Positions 38,341 through 47,406 of a stretch of 64,000 bases of DNA are shown here, piece by piece. The notes under the pieces were generated by a model. It saw only the letters and a list, made by a program, of their open reading frames with translations, made no database searches and was not told the DNA's origin. Position 1 is the stretch's first letter. Each line of letters opens with the position of its first letter. This DNA comes from Streptomyces sp. NBC_01016 (GTDB lineage Bacteria > Actinomycetota > Actinomycetes > Streptomycetales > Streptomycetaceae), in contig NZ_JAPEOQ010000001.1 of NCBI RefSeq assembly GCF_026341035.1, forward strand, positions 2,418,001-2,482,000, written 5' to 3'. Both the position numbers and the translations under genes were made by a program.

Positions 38341-39521
38341 GTGGGGTCTTCTCCTTCGGTGTGCAGCGGAAGGGCGGCGCGCACCCGCCACACCCCGCCT
38401 TCCTGTGGCCCGGCCTCGAACACGCCGCCGAGCAGCGCCGCCCGCTCCCGCATCCCGACGAGCCCGGCCCCGGAGCCCGGCGCGCGCGGCCCGTCCCGGT
38501 CGGCCCCGTCGCCCCCGTACGGGCTGTCGACCCGCACCTCGATGCGCTCGTCGGAGCGGTCGACGGACACCGTGACCCGCCCCGGCGCCGCGTGCTTCAG
38601 TGCGTTCGTGAGGGATTCCTGGACGATGCGGTAGGCGGCGAGCTCGACCGGCGCGGGCAGGCCGGTGACGGTGCCGGACACGGCCAGGTGGGCGTCCAGG
38701 CCGTTCGTACGGGACTGCTCGACGAGGGCGCCGAGGGACTCCAGGGTGGGCGCGGCGACCGTTTCGGTGTCCTCGCCCGCGTCCCGCAGGATGCCGATGA
38801 GGCGGCGCATCTCGGCGAGGCCGTCGACGCTGTTCTCGCGGATCGTCTTCAGCGCCCCACGCGTGGTGTCCGGGTCGTCGAGGGACAGCGCGGCCGTGGA
38901 GTGGATCGCGATCGCCGACAGGTGGTTCGCCACCATGTCGTGCAGCTCGCGGGCCATCCGGGCGCGCTCCGCCGTCACCGCCTGCGCCCGGTCCATCTCG
39001 GCGAGCAGCGCGGTCTGCTCCGCCCGCAGCCGCTCCGCCTGCGCGGCCTCCCGGTGGCCGCGCACCAGCATGCCGGTGGCCGCGGGCCCGAACGACACGA
39101 GCCCCGTCGCGACCCCGATCAGGACCGCCTCCGGCTGCCGCCACCAGGCCACGAAGCCGAGCGTGACGGCGACCGTGAGCAGCCCCGTGACCACCGGGAG
39201 ACGGCGCGCGGCGGCCGGTGTCCCGTACAGCGCGCCCGCGTACATCAGGTCCGTGAACATCAGGACCGTCGCCAGGCTGCCCTGCGTGAACTGGTCGGCG
39301 ATCACGGCGACCGTGCCGACGATCACCGCGAACCGCGGCCGGGTGCGGCGCAACAGCTCGAGCGCCGCCATGACGACGAGCGGCACGAGCAGCCACGCGC
39401 CGTCGAAGACGCGCCCCGGGTTCATCCCGAGGCCGAGGCCCCACAGCGCGAGACCGCCGAGCAGCCCGACGGCGGCGATCCGGACGTCGTCGCGGTGCGG
39501 ACGGTCGAGGGCGAACTGCAT
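38337..39521 (-). CDS. chiS: Sensor histidine kinase (HisKA_3 type)
   Basis: 394 aa. About five N-terminal membrane helices to residue 160, then a coiled linker and the phosphoacceptor RMARELHDMVANHLSAIAIH, followed by a reduced HATPase domain (IVQESLTNALKHA, GAGLVGMRERAALLGG). The usual pattern for partners of NarL-type regulators. ATG 39521 is chosen (GGGGGC upstream); the frame is open to 39620. Coupled to chiR. Confidence 0.92.
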   Translation of the reverse strand: MQFALDRPHRDDVRIAAVGLLGGLALWGLGLGMNPGRVFDGAWLLVPLVVMAALELLRRTRPRFAVIVGTVAVIADQFTQGSLATVLMFTDLMYAGALYGTPAAARRLPVVTGLLTVAVTLGFVAWWRQPEAVLIGVATGLVSFGPAATGMLVRGHREAAQAERLRAEQTALLAEMDRAQAVTAERARMARELHDMVANHLSAIAIHSTAALSLDDPDTTRGALKTIRENSVDGLAEMRRLIGILRDAGEDTETVAAPTLESLGALVEQSRTNGLDAHLAVSGTVTGLPAPVELAAYRIVQESLTNALKHAAPGRVTVSVDRSDERIEVRVDSPYGGDGADRDGPRAPGSGAGLVGMRERAALLGGVFEAGPQEGGVWRVRAALPLHTEGEDPT

Positions 39522-39684
39522 GCCCCCATCCAACACGGCCGGAGCGGGGCGGGCATGGCGCCGTGGGACGAGCGGGGCCACGGCGGCAGTACATCGAAGG
39601 ATGCAGTCGCACTTCGTCATGTACGACGACGATCACGCGCCGTACGGCAGGGAGCCTTGAAGTGGGGAACGAGAGGAGTCCGTC

Positions 39685-40236
39685 GTGATCGTCACGCTGA
39701 TCATCGCCTGCGAGGTCGGTTTCTGGGTGCTGCTGGCCGCCGGCCTCGCGCTGCGCTACTGGGCCAAGATGCCGCGCGCGAGCGTCGCCGTACTGCTCTG
39801 CGAGCCGCTCCTGGAGGTCGTGCTGTTCGTCGTCACAGCCATCGACCTCAAGAACGGCGCCGAACCCGACTGGAAGCACGGCCTCGCCGCCGTCTACATC
39901 GGCTACTCCGTCGCGCTCGGCCACTACACGATCAAGTGGGCCGACGTCCGCGTCGCCCACCGCTTCGCGGGCGGCCCGCCGCCGTCGACCCCCAAGTACG
40001 GGGTGCCGCGCGCGATCCACGAGTGGAAGCTGGCCGCCCGCTGGACCCTCGCCGCGCTCATCGCGATGGGCCTGCTTCAGGGCGCGATCTGGTACGTCGA
40101 CGGGGACGGGGCGACCGACTCCCTGGCCGCGTGGCAGCAGAAGATGCTCTTCCTGATCGCCATCAACGTGATCATCGCGCTGAGCTACACGGTGTTCCCG
40201 AAGAAGGCCCCGGCCATGACGACGACCAAGGGCTAA
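39685..40236 (+). CDS. Five-helix membrane protein of unknown function
   Basis: 183 aa. Helices at about 1-25, 34-53, 66-86, 117-136 and 150-170; the loop WKHGLAAVYIGYSVALGHYTIKWADVR has charged residues and might bind a ligand. A conserved Streptomyces membrane protein that I cannot assign. GTG 39685 follows GAGAGGAGTCC. It is divergent from chiS, and its stop overlaps the stop of the convergent adenosyltransferase gene by 4 nt. Confidence 0.8.
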   Translation: MIVTLIIACEVGFWVLLAAGLALRYWAKMPRASVAVLLCEPLLEVVLFVVTAIDLKNGAEPDWKHGLAAVYIGYSVALGHYTIKWADVRVAHRFAGGPPPSTPKYGVPRAIHEWKLAARWTLAALIAMGLLQGAIWYVDGDGATDSLAAWQQKMLFLIAINVIIALSYTVFPKKAPAMTTTKG

Positions 40237-40805
40237 CGCTCGCCGCCGGGCACCCACAGCACGTCCCCGACCTCCTTGTTCGCGATCCTGGCCAGGATGA
40301 ACAGGAGGTCGGAGAGGCGGTTCAGATACGTCGCCGTGAGCGGGTTCATCGTCTCGCCGTGGACCTCCATCGCCGCCCACGTCGACCGCTCCGCCCGGCG
40401 CACGACCGTGCAGGCCTGGTGCAGCAGGGCCGCGCCCGCCGTACCGCCCGGCAGGATGAAGGAGCGCAGCTTCTCCAACTGCTCGTTGAAGTGGTCGCAG
40501 TCCGCCTCCAGCTTGTCGACGTAGAACTGCTCGACACGCAGCGGCGGGAACTCGGGCTCGGCGACGACCGGCGTCGACAGGTCCGCGCCCACGTCGAACA
40601 GATCGTTCTGCACGCGCGTCAGTACCTTCACCACCTCCTCGTCGAGGCCGCCGAGGGCGACGGCGGTGCCGATGACGGCGTTGGCCTCGTTGGCGTCCGC
40701 GTACGCCGAGATCCGCAGATCGGTCTTGGCGGTGCGGCTCATGTCGCCGAGGGCCGTGCTGCCCTTGTCTCCGGTACGGGTGTAGATGCGCGTCAGATTG
40801 ACCAT
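40233..40805 (-). CDS. Cob(I)alamin adenosyltransferase (PduO type)
   Basis: 190 aa. Converts cob(I)alamin and ATP to adenosylcobalamin, the cofactor of methylmalonyl-CoA mutase. PduO-type motifs: IYTRTGDKGSTALGDMSRTAK (ATP site), FDVGADLSTP, FILPGGTAGAALLHQACTVVRRAERS and LNRLSDLLFILAR. ATG 40805 lies 6 nt after a TACGCT -10 box (complement of 40812-40817) with no ribosome site, hence probably leaderless. Its product would serve the enzymes assisted by MeaB and the epimerase at 61-64 kb. Confidence 0.95.
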   Translation of the reverse strand: MVNLTRIYTRTGDKGSTALGDMSRTAKTDLRISAYADANEANAVIGTAVALGGLDEEVVKVLTRVQNDLFDVGADLSTPVVAEPEFPPLRVEQFYVDKLEADCDHFNEQLEKLRSFILPGGTAGAALLHQACTVVRRAERSTWAAMEVHGETMNPLTATYLNRLSDLLFILARIANKEVGDVLWVPGGER

Positions 40806-40818
40806 GCGGTCAGCGTAG

Positions 40819-41583
40819 TTATGCTCCGGCTTCGCGGAAGACACGTGTGCCCACCGTCACGGCGAGCCCTGCGAAGACGAGCGCGACCAGGACCCCGTAC
40901 AGCATGTGCGTCGTCGCGTACTCGCCCACGTACGCGTCCCGCATCGCGTCGACCAGATAGCGGACCGGCATCACGTGCGACAGCACGTCGAGCCAGCCCG
41001 GCGCGAGTGCCATCGGCAGCATCAGCCCGGACAGCAGCATCGACGGCATGGTGACCGCGTTGATGACCGGCCCGAACTCCTGCGGCGTGCGCACGTTGAA
41101 GGCGAGCGCGTACGACAGCGACGCCAGCGAGATCGTCAGCAGCCCCACGAACGCGAACCCGATGAGCACCCCCGCGAGCGGCGCCCGCAGCCCCATCACC
41201 AGCGCGGCGAGCACCAGCAGCACCGCCTGGAAGAGGAACAGCGCGGTGTCCCGCAGCACTCGGCCGAGCAGCAGTGCGAGCCGGCTGACGGGGGTGACGC
41301 GCATCCGCTCCACGACGCCGTAGTTCTTCTCCAGGATGATCCCGAACCCGGCGAACGCCGCCCCGAACAGCCCGAGTTGGAGCAGCAGTCCGGGGACCAG
41401 TACCTGCCAGGAGCTGCCGCTGGAGCTCAGCGGGAGGCTGGTGAGCAGCGGCCCGAAGAACAGCAGGTACAGCAGCGGCATCAGGATGCCGAAGAGCATC
41501 TGGAAACGCGAGGAGAGGGTCTGGCGGGCGTAGCGCCCGAAGATGATCGCGGTGTCGGACATCAAGGTCTTCATCGTGCTCAC
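40819..41583 (-). CDS. DrrB-type ABC exporter permease
   Basis: 254 aa, six helices, ABC-2 family (FGRYARQTLSSRFQMLFGILMPLLY, IILEKNYGVVERMRVTPVSRLALLLG, LSGLMLPMALAPGWL). GTG 41583 overlaps the ATPase stop (GTGA); ATG 41574 is an alternative. With the ATPase it forms a drug or lipid exporter of the daunorubicin-resistance type; the substrate is unknown. Confidence 0.92.
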   Translation of the reverse strand: MSTMKTLMSDTAIIFGRYARQTLSSRFQMLFGILMPLLYLLFFGPLLTSLPLSSSGSSWQVLVPGLLLQLGLFGAAFAGFGIILEKNYGVVERMRVTPVSRLALLLGRVLRDTALFLFQAVLLVLAALVMGLRAPLAGVLIGFAFVGLLTISLASLSYALAFNVRTPQEFGPVINAVTMPSMLLSGLMLPMALAPGWLDVLSHVMPVRYLVDAMRDAYVGEYATTHMLYGVLVALVFAGLAVTVGTRVFREAGA

Positions 41584-42362
41584 ACCGCCACCGGAGTCGT
41601 GTCCACCGGCGCGGGGCCCCGCCCGGTGATGGCCAGGAACGTGTCCTGGAGCGTCGCGTCGATCGACCCGCCGTGCGCCAGCTTGAGCGCGCTCGGTGTG
41701 CCCTCGGCGGCCACGACTCCCTTGTCCACCACGACGATCCGGTCCGCGAGCGCGTCCGCCTCGTCGAGGTAGTGCGTGGTCAGGAAGACGGTCGTGCCGT
41801 AATCGGCGCGCAGCCGGCGCACCAGGTCCCACAGGTCGGCGCGGGCGCCCGGGTCGAGCCCGGTCGTCGGTTCGTCGAGGAAGAGCACCTCGGGGTGGTG
41901 CACGAGCCCCATCGCGATGTCGAGGCGGCGCCGCTGCCCGCCGGAGAGCGCGGCGGTCTTGCGGTCCATGAGGTCGGCGAGGTCCAGATCGGCCGCCAAC
42001 TCCCGTGCTCGTACGGCGGCCTGAGGTTTCGTCAGCCGATACAGACGGCCCTGCGTGACCAGTTCCTCGCGTACGGAGACGGACGGGTCCACGCCGCCGG
42101 ACTGGGCGACGTAACCGACCGCGCGCCGCACGCCCGCCGGGTCGCTCGCCAGGTCGCAGCCCGCGACGGTGGCCGCACCGCCGGTCGGCGGCAGCAGCGT
42201 CGTGAGCATCCGCAGGGTCGTGGTCTTGCCCGCGCCGTTCGGGCCGAGGAAGCCGAGGATCTCGCCGGGCTCGACGCGTAGGTCGATGCCCCGGACGGCC
42301 TCGACCGGGCCCTGTTTGGTCTGGAAAGTCCGGGCCAGGCCGGACGCGCTGATGACTGCCAT
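41580..42362 (-). CDS. DrrA-type ABC exporter ATP-binding protein
   Basis: 260 aa. Walker A GPNGAGKTT near residue 42, signature LSGGQRRRLDIAMGL, Walker B VLFLDEPTTGLDP, His loop LTTHYLDEADAL. ATG 42362 is chosen; the upstream frame runs through the operator and the divergent tetR. Expression is probably controlled by that TetR protein. Confidence 0.95.
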   Translation of the reverse strand: MAVISASGLARTFQTKQGPVEAVRGIDLRVEPGEILGFLGPNGAGKTTTLRMLTTLLPPTGGAATVAGCDLASDPAGVRRAVGYVAQSGGVDPSVSVREELVTQGRLYRLTKPQAAVRARELAADLDLADLMDRKTAALSGGQRRRLDIAMGLVHHPEVLFLDEPTTGLDPGARADLWDLVRRLRADYGTTVFLTTHYLDEADALADRIVVVDKGVVAAEGTPSALKLAHGGSIDATLQDTFLAITGRGPAPVDTTPVAV

Positions 42363-42387
42363 GGGAGTCAGAAAAACAGAGTCGCTT

Positions 42388-42412
42388 AAATTTTGCAACG
42401 CCCCCAAAATTT
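42388..42412. promoter_or_regulatory. Candidate TetR operator
   Basis: AAATTTTG (42388-42395) and CAAAATTT (42405-42412) form a perfect 8-bp inverted repeat with a 9-nt spacer, an AT-rich island between tetR and the exporter genes. Confidence 0.75.
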
Positions 42413-42432
42413 CAGGGAGGCCAGCAAACCCG

Positions 42433-42447
42433 TAGAATCGGCGCATG
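42433..42447 (+). promoter_or_regulatory. -10 box of the leaderless tetR promoter
   Basis: TAGAAT at 42433-42438 followed by 6 nt and the ATG at 42445; no ribosome site. The palindromic operator overlaps the expected -35 region. Confidence 0.55.
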
Positions 42448-43083
42448 GCAGAAGGGCTCAGGGAGCGGAAGAAGCGGCAGACCCGGCAGTACATCTCGGA
42501 CGTCGCGACCGGGCTGTTCATGGACCGGGGCTTCGATGCGGTGACCGTCGCGGAGATCGCGGACGCGGCGAACGTCTCCGTGAACACCGTCTACAACTAC
42601 TTCCCGGCCAAGGAGGACCTGTTCCTCGACCGCTCCAAGGGCGTCGTCGACCGGATGTCCCGCTGGGTGCGCGGCCGGGGGCCGGGGGAGTCCGCGGGCG
42701 GCGCCGTCCTGCGGGAGCTGCGCGAGGAGGTCGAGGCGGTGTCGCCGCGCGTCGGACTGATGGATGGCTACAGCGACTTCATGCGCGTCGTGCACGCGGC
42801 CCCGGCGCTGCGCTCGCGCCTGTGGGCCATCCAGCAGGAGGTCCACGACAACCTCACCGAGACCCTGCACGCGGAGACCGGCGCCTCCGCCGACGACCCG
42901 CTGCCCGACCTGATCGCCGGTCAGATCGGCTGGGTCCACCAGACGGTGATGGCGGGCATCGGACGCCGCATGCTCGCGGGCGGCAGCCCCGCCGAGGTCT
43001 CCCGCGAGATGCTCGACGTGCTCGACGAGATGGAGGAACTTCTGAGTGACAAGGTGCTCAACTACGCCGTCCGTGACGCCTGA
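42445..43083 (+). CDS. TetR-family transcriptional regulator
   Basis: 212 aa. N-terminal helix-turn-helix: RQTRQYISDVATGLFMDRGFDAVTVAEIADAANVSVNTVYNYFPAKEDLF, the classic TetR pattern. The C-terminal ligand domain is variable. Divergent from the DrrAB-type exporter with a perfect palindrome between, so it is the likely local repressor. Confidence 0.94.
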   Translation: MAEGLRERKKRQTRQYISDVATGLFMDRGFDAVTVAEIADAANVSVNTVYNYFPAKEDLFLDRSKGVVDRMSRWVRGRGPGESAGGAVLRELREEVEAVSPRVGLMDGYSDFMRVVHAAPALRSRLWAIQQEVHDNLTETLHAETGASADDPLPDLIAGQIGWVHQTVMAGIGRRMLAGGSPAEVSREMLDVLDEMEELLSDKVLNYAVRDA

Positions 43084-43251
43084 TGGGCACGGATGATCGA
43101 TCACTGATCCGGCTCAGTGTGATGTCCGTCATTCGAGACGTGACGCGCATCTCTTAGCGGTCACACGGCCGCTCACGGGCGCTAGTGTCCGCCGGAGAGC
43201 AACGTAAACAGTGGTTAAGCGGTCGCGCGGACACGCGGTTAGGGGACGTAC

Positions 43252-44103
43252 GTGGCAGGGAAGCTCGCCGTCATCGGAGCCGGCCTCATGGGGTCGGGCA
43301 TCGCGCAGGTCTCCGCCCAGGCGGGCTGGGACGTCGTCTTGCGCGACGTCACCGACGAAGCGCTCACGCGCGGCACCGACGGGATCAAGGCCTCGTACGA
43401 GAAGTTCGTGGGCAAGGGGAAGCTCGACGCGGCCGAAGCGGAAGCCGCGCTCGGCCGCATCACCGCGACCACCGAACTGGACGCGGCAGCCGACGCGGAC
43501 GTCGTCGTCGAGGCCGTCTTCGAGAAGCTCGAAGTGAAGCACGAGATCTTCCGCGCGCTCGACAAGATCGTGCGGGACGACACGGTGCTCGCCTCGAACA
43601 CCTCGGCCATCCCGATCACCAAGATCGCGGCGGCCACCGCACGCCCGGAGCGCGTCGTCGGCGCGCACTTCTTCTCGCCCGTACCGATGATGCAACTGTG
43701 CGAGCTGGTGCGCGGCTACAAGACGAGCGACGAAACGCTCGCCACGGCGCGGGAGTTCGCCGAGTCCGTCGGCAAGACCTGCATCGTGGTGAACCGGGAC
43801 GTCGCCGGGTTCGTGACGACCCGTCTCATCTCCGCCCTCGTCGTCGAGGCCGCGAAGCTGTACGAGTCGGGGGTCGCCACCGCCGAGGACATCGACGTCG
43901 CCTGCAAGCTGGGCTTCGGTCACGCGATGGGGCCGCTCGCCACCGCAGACCTGACGGGCGTCGACATCCTGCTGCACGCGACCGAGAACATCTACACCGA
44001 GTCGCAGGACGAGAAGTTCGCGCCGCCGGAGCTGATGCGCCGGATGGTGGACGCCGGTGACATCGGCCGCAAGAGCGGGCAGGGCTTCTACAAGCACGCT
44101 TGA
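43252..44103 (+). CDS. 3-hydroxybutyryl-CoA dehydrogenase
   Basis: 283 aa. NAD loop VIGAGLMGSGIAQVSAQAG, catalytic region SNTSAIPITKIAAATARPERVVGAHFFSPVPMM with the His, and the C-terminal domain GFVTTRLISALVVEAAKLYESG, LGFGHAMGPLATADLTGVD. Interconverts acetoacetyl-CoA and (S)-3-hydroxybutyryl-CoA; in Streptomyces it serves butyrate and ethylmalonyl-CoA routes. GTG 43252 with AGGGG upstream; a TAGTGT -10 candidate at 43187. A short TCACCCC/GGGGTGA hairpin (44123-44138) follows the gene. Confidence 0.95.
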   Translation: MAGKLAVIGAGLMGSGIAQVSAQAGWDVVLRDVTDEALTRGTDGIKASYEKFVGKGKLDAAEAEAALGRITATTELDAAADADVVVEAVFEKLEVKHEIFRALDKIVRDDTVLASNTSAIPITKIAAATARPERVVGAHFFSPVPMMQLCELVRGYKTSDETLATAREFAESVGKTCIVVNRDVAGFVTTRLISALVVEAAKLYESGVATAEDIDVACKLGFGHAMGPLATADLTGVDILLHATENIYTESQDEKFAPPELMRRMVDAGDIGRKSGQGFYKHA

Positions 44104-44215
44104 TCGCACAGCTGATGCCATGTCACCCCTCGGGGTGAATTCGGTATCGGTTCGCTTACAGACGGCAACTTTCGGCCCCCGCGGCCCGTCAGTTGCAGTG
44201 ACATACCCAGATCAC

Positions 44216-44242
44216 CCGGATCACCGGATCTTCCGGATCACA
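44216..44242 (+). repeat. Short GGATC iterons upstream of the STAS gene
   Basis: CCGGATCACC, GGATCTT and CCGGATCAC follow one another within 27 nt, about 85 nt before the STAS start. Possible protein-binding repeats. Confidence 0.35.
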
Positions 44243-44323
44243 TGAACAGCTGAGTACCGGCTCAGAAGCAGTCGCGTACTCCGACCACGCCGAGCACTTC
44301 TGTATTTCCCACGGGGAGCGCAT

Positions 44324-44647
44324 ATGTACATCAGGGGCGACCACGTCGAGCTGGTCGTCGGGGGCCGCCTCGACGTCCGCAGCGCGGCGGACGCCCGTTC
44401 GGTCCTGCACACCGCCGTCGACGACGGAATCGGCGACCTGGTGCTCGACCTGTCTGAACTCGACTCCTGGGACGCGACGGGGCTCGGCGTCATCATGGGC
44501 GCCCACCGCCGGGCGGGCCGCTGCGGACGCCGGCTCGTGCTGCGCCGTGTGCCGCCCCAGATGCAGCGCCTGCTCGTCGCCACCAGACTGCACCGGATCC
44601 TGGCCATCGAGGGTGGCATCGGCGTCGAGTCCCTGCCGCGCGTCTGA
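44324..44647 (+). CDS. STAS-domain anti-sigma factor antagonist-like protein
   Basis: 107 aa, essentially one STAS domain: GRLDVRSAADARSVLH, DLVLDLSELDSWDATGLGVIMGAHRRA. In SpoIIAA-type antagonists the phosphorylated Ser lies in D-S-S-G; here the loop is DATG, so Thr is the candidate site. No anti-sigma kinase is adjacent. ATG follows GGGGAGC. The last codons and the stop lie in a 13-bp tandem repeat. Confidence 0.85.
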   Translation: MYIRGDHVELVVGGRLDVRSAADARSVLHTAVDDGIGDLVLDLSELDSWDATGLGVIMGAHRRAGRCGRRLVLRRVPPQMQRLLVATRLHRILAIEGGIGVESLPRV

Positions 44648-44687
44648 GCCGCGCGTCTGAGCCGCGCGTCTGAGCCGCGCGTCCGAG
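44636..44687 (+). repeat. 13-bp tandem repeat spanning the STAS stop codon
   Basis: Four copies of CCGCGCGTCTGAG, the fourth with one T-to-C change. The first copy includes the TGA stop of the STAS gene. Confidence 0.95.
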
Positions 44688-44914
44688 GCGGAAGGCCGCG
44701 CGCGGCCGGGAGTTGACGGTTGAACCGGAAGGTTTGACCCCGGAAGGGTGTGAACCAGTCATTCCGGCGGGAACCGCTGACAATCCTCACGAGACTGTGA
44801 CGTCTCGGGCGGCGCGGGACCTCCCGGCTTCGTAGATACTTGGCGAAGCGACAGTGCGGTGTGCACAGGCCGGGAGGGGCAAGCGGCACACCACGCTTTT
44901 GGGGGGCTTTGACA

Positions 44915-47398
44915 ATGGACCCGATGGACCGGGGACCGCAAGATTCCAGCCAGGAACGGCGCGACGGGGCAGACGGCAGCGGGGGACGCCAGCGTCCGCC
45001 CCGCGATCCTCTGACGCCAGACTACGGCCAGGCGTCACCCGCGCTCGCCCGCACCGTGCGACTCGTCTCGGGCGACCACCTGCTGACCGTCAATCCCGTT
45101 GACGGCAGCGAGATCGAATCCTGCCCGCCCGGCGAGCTCCCGGGTCGGCCCACCAAGTACGACGCCACGGAGCGTGCGGCGCTCGCCCGCGCCGCCCGGC
45201 CACCGCTGCCGCCCGGCCCCGCACCGCTGCAACTGCCGCTCCTGGAGCGGCAGGAGGAGCGGGAGCGCCTGGTGCGGCTCCTGGCGCGCGGCCGCTCCGT
45301 ACGGCTCACGGGGCCCGCGGGATCCGGGCGTACGGCGCTGCTCGACCAGGTCACCGAGGACTGCGCCGACATCGCGCCCGACGGCGTCGTCCGGCTCTGC
45401 GGCCACCTGCGCTCCGTAGAGGACCTGCTGTACGACCTGTTCGGCGCCGTCCACAAGGCGCCGCTGCACCGACCCGACCGCGCGCTGCTGCTCGAACTCG
45501 TCCACGAGATCGGCGCCGTCGTCGTCCTCGACGACCTCGAGTTCGGCGGCGCCGCGCTCGACGAACTCCTCGAAGCGACGCCCGAGTGCGCCTTCCTGCT
45601 GTCCGCGACGCCCGACGTGCCGGCGCCGTCCGCCGACTCGCACGTCGAGGAGGTCTTCCTGGCGGGGCTCGGCCGCGGCGGCGGACAGGAGCTCCTGGAG
45701 CGGGCCGTCGGCCGGGTGCTCACCGACGAGGAGGCGCAGTGGGCCGCCGACCTCTGGTTCGAGTCCGAGGGCCTGCCGCTCCGGTTCGTACAGGCCGGCG
45801 CCCTGCTCCGGCAGCGCGACCAACTCCGCGCCGACCCCGAGGCCTTCGACGCGTTCGGGTACTACGAGGGTCCCGACGCGGCACCGATCGACGCGCCCTT
45901 CGACGCCGACGGGCACGACGTACCGCTGCCCGCGCTCGCCGAGGCCGCCGCGCCCGCCGCGCTGCTCGCGTCCCGGCTCGGCGTCTCCGCGCGCGCCACT
46001 CTGGAGTTCGCGGTCGCGCTCGGCGGCGAGATCCCGCACCAGGCGCATCTGCCGGCGCTCGTCGGTGACACACACGCCGACGCCGCCCTCGCCGAGCTCG
46101 TCTCCTGCGCGCTCGTCACGCCGGTCGGCGGCCGCTACCGCCTCGCCGCCGGAGTGCACCGGCAACTGGAGGCCGCGGGCTACGGCACCGACGCGGCCGG
46201 CCGCGGGCACACCGCCGCCCAGCACTACGCGTGGTGGGCGGCACACCCGTCGGTCGGGCCCGAGCGGGCGGCCGCCGAGTCCGACGCGGTGCTGGCCGCG
46301 CTCGCGGCGACGACGGCCCCTGAGGCGTCCGTGGAGCTGGCCCGCGCGGCCGCGCCCGCCTTCGCCGCCGGACTCGCCTGGAGCGCGTGGGAGCGCGCCC
46401 TCAGGGCCGGCCTCGAAGCGGCGCGCTCCACGGGACAGGTGGCCGAGGAGGCGTACTTCCACCACGAGTTGGGGATCCTCGCGCTCCTCGACGGGCAGCT
46501 CGACCGGGCCCGCTTCGAGCTGGAGGCCTCCATCGCGCTGCGCGGCGCCGTCGCCGACAAGCACGGCACGATCGCCGGGCGCCGGGCCCTCGCCCTGGTC
46601 GCCGACCTCTCGGGCGGCTCGCTGCCCGGTGGCAGCACGGCGGCGGGCGACGAGGTCCCGGACGCGATGTACGAGGAGTCGGCCTCGCCGCCCGGCGGAG
46701 TCCCCGCGTATACACGGTCCGAAGCGCCGAGCGAGCCCGACACCCTGGTGACCCGTCAGGCCGCCACGCCCGTACCCGTACCACCCGCACCGCCCGCCCC
46801 GACCGTCGTCGGGGGCAAGGCGCCCTCGCGTAAATCGGTGGTGGGCGGGGCCCGGCGCAACATGGTGGCGGCGGGCGCAGGCGCGCTGCTCGCGGCGGTG
46901 CTCGGCACGGTCGTCACGCTCGGCGCCACGTCGGGCAACGACGACCCGCCGTCGGACAAGGTCGACACGAAACCGTCGGCGACGGCGGGGGAGAACGGCG
47001 GGGACCTCGGCGCCGAGGGGGCGGGCGACGGCGACGGCAAAACGAGCGCGGCGCCGACCGACCCGGGCGAGGACGGCGTCCTCGGCACGGCGGACGACCC
47101 GACTCCGTCGAGCGGGGCGAGCGACAAGCCGTCCAGCTCGCCGAGCGGCTCCAAGACGCCGGACGACCCGACGAAGTCGCCGACCAAGTCGCCCACGAAG
47201 TCCCCGACGAAATCGCCGACCAAGCCTCCGACGAAGTCGCCCACTCCGACGCCGACGAAGCCACCGACATCGAGCCCGCCGCCGGCGACGACAACCCCGC
47301 CACCGGCGACGACGACCCCGCCGACGACGCCGGACACCTCGGACACGGCAAGCGGCCCGATCACGACGACGCCGAACTCTCCGAGCAACGCCGCCTGA
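44915..47398 (+). CDS. STAND/AAA-like ATPase with membrane helix and Pro/Thr-rich outer tail
   Basis: 827 aa. N-terminal disordered 45 residues, then LVSGDHLLTVNPVDGSEIE, a P-loop GPAGSGRT (133-140), VVVLDDLEF as Walker B, and winged-helix and helical repeats to about 590, as in signalling NTPases. One membrane helix lies near 650-672; beyond it is a 155-residue Asp/Ser/Thr/Pro tail with KSPT repeats, probably outside the cell. ATG 44915 is chosen because earlier frame lacks similarity. A conserved Streptomyces gene of unknown role; neighbours are a STAS protein and nucS. Confidence 0.82.
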   Translation: MDPMDRGPQDSSQERRDGADGSGGRQRPPRDPLTPDYGQASPALARTVRLVSGDHLLTVNPVDGSEIESCPPGELPGRPTKYDATERAALARAARPPLPPGPAPLQLPLLERQEERERLVRLLARGRSVRLTGPAGSGRTALLDQVTEDCADIAPDGVVRLCGHLRSVEDLLYDLFGAVHKAPLHRPDRALLLELVHEIGAVVVLDDLEFGGAALDELLEATPECAFLLSATPDVPAPSADSHVEEVFLAGLGRGGGQELLERAVGRVLTDEEAQWAADLWFESEGLPLRFVQAGALLRQRDQLRADPEAFDAFGYYEGPDAAPIDAPFDADGHDVPLPALAEAAAPAALLASRLGVSARATLEFAVALGGEIPHQAHLPALVGDTHADAALAELVSCALVTPVGGRYRLAAGVHRQLEAAGYGTDAAGRGHTAAQHYAWWAAHPSVGPERAAAESDAVLAALAATTAPEASVELARAAAPAFAAGLAWSAWERALRAGLEAARSTGQVAEEAYFHHELGILALLDGQLDRARFELEASIALRGAVADKHGTIAGRRALALVADLSGGSLPGGSTAAGDEVPDAMYEESASPPGGVPAYTRSEAPSEPDTLVTRQAATPVPVPPAPPAPTVVGGKAPSRKSVVGGARRNMVAAGAGALLAAVLGTVVTLGATSGNDDPPSDKVDTKPSATAGENGGDLGAEGAGDGDGKTSAAPTDPGEDGVLGTADDPTPSSGASDKPSSSPSGSKTPDDPTKSPTKSPTKSPTKSPTKPPTKSPTPTPTKPPTSSPPPATTTPPPATTTPPTTPDTSDTASGPITTTPNSPSNAA

Positions 47399-47406
47399 GG
47401 GCATAT

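Noticed and set aside
38361..41054. 897-codon plus-strand frame across chiS, the membrane gene and the adenosyltransferase gene
   Set aside because: Runs through three recognised genes in the wrong frame; no family similarity.
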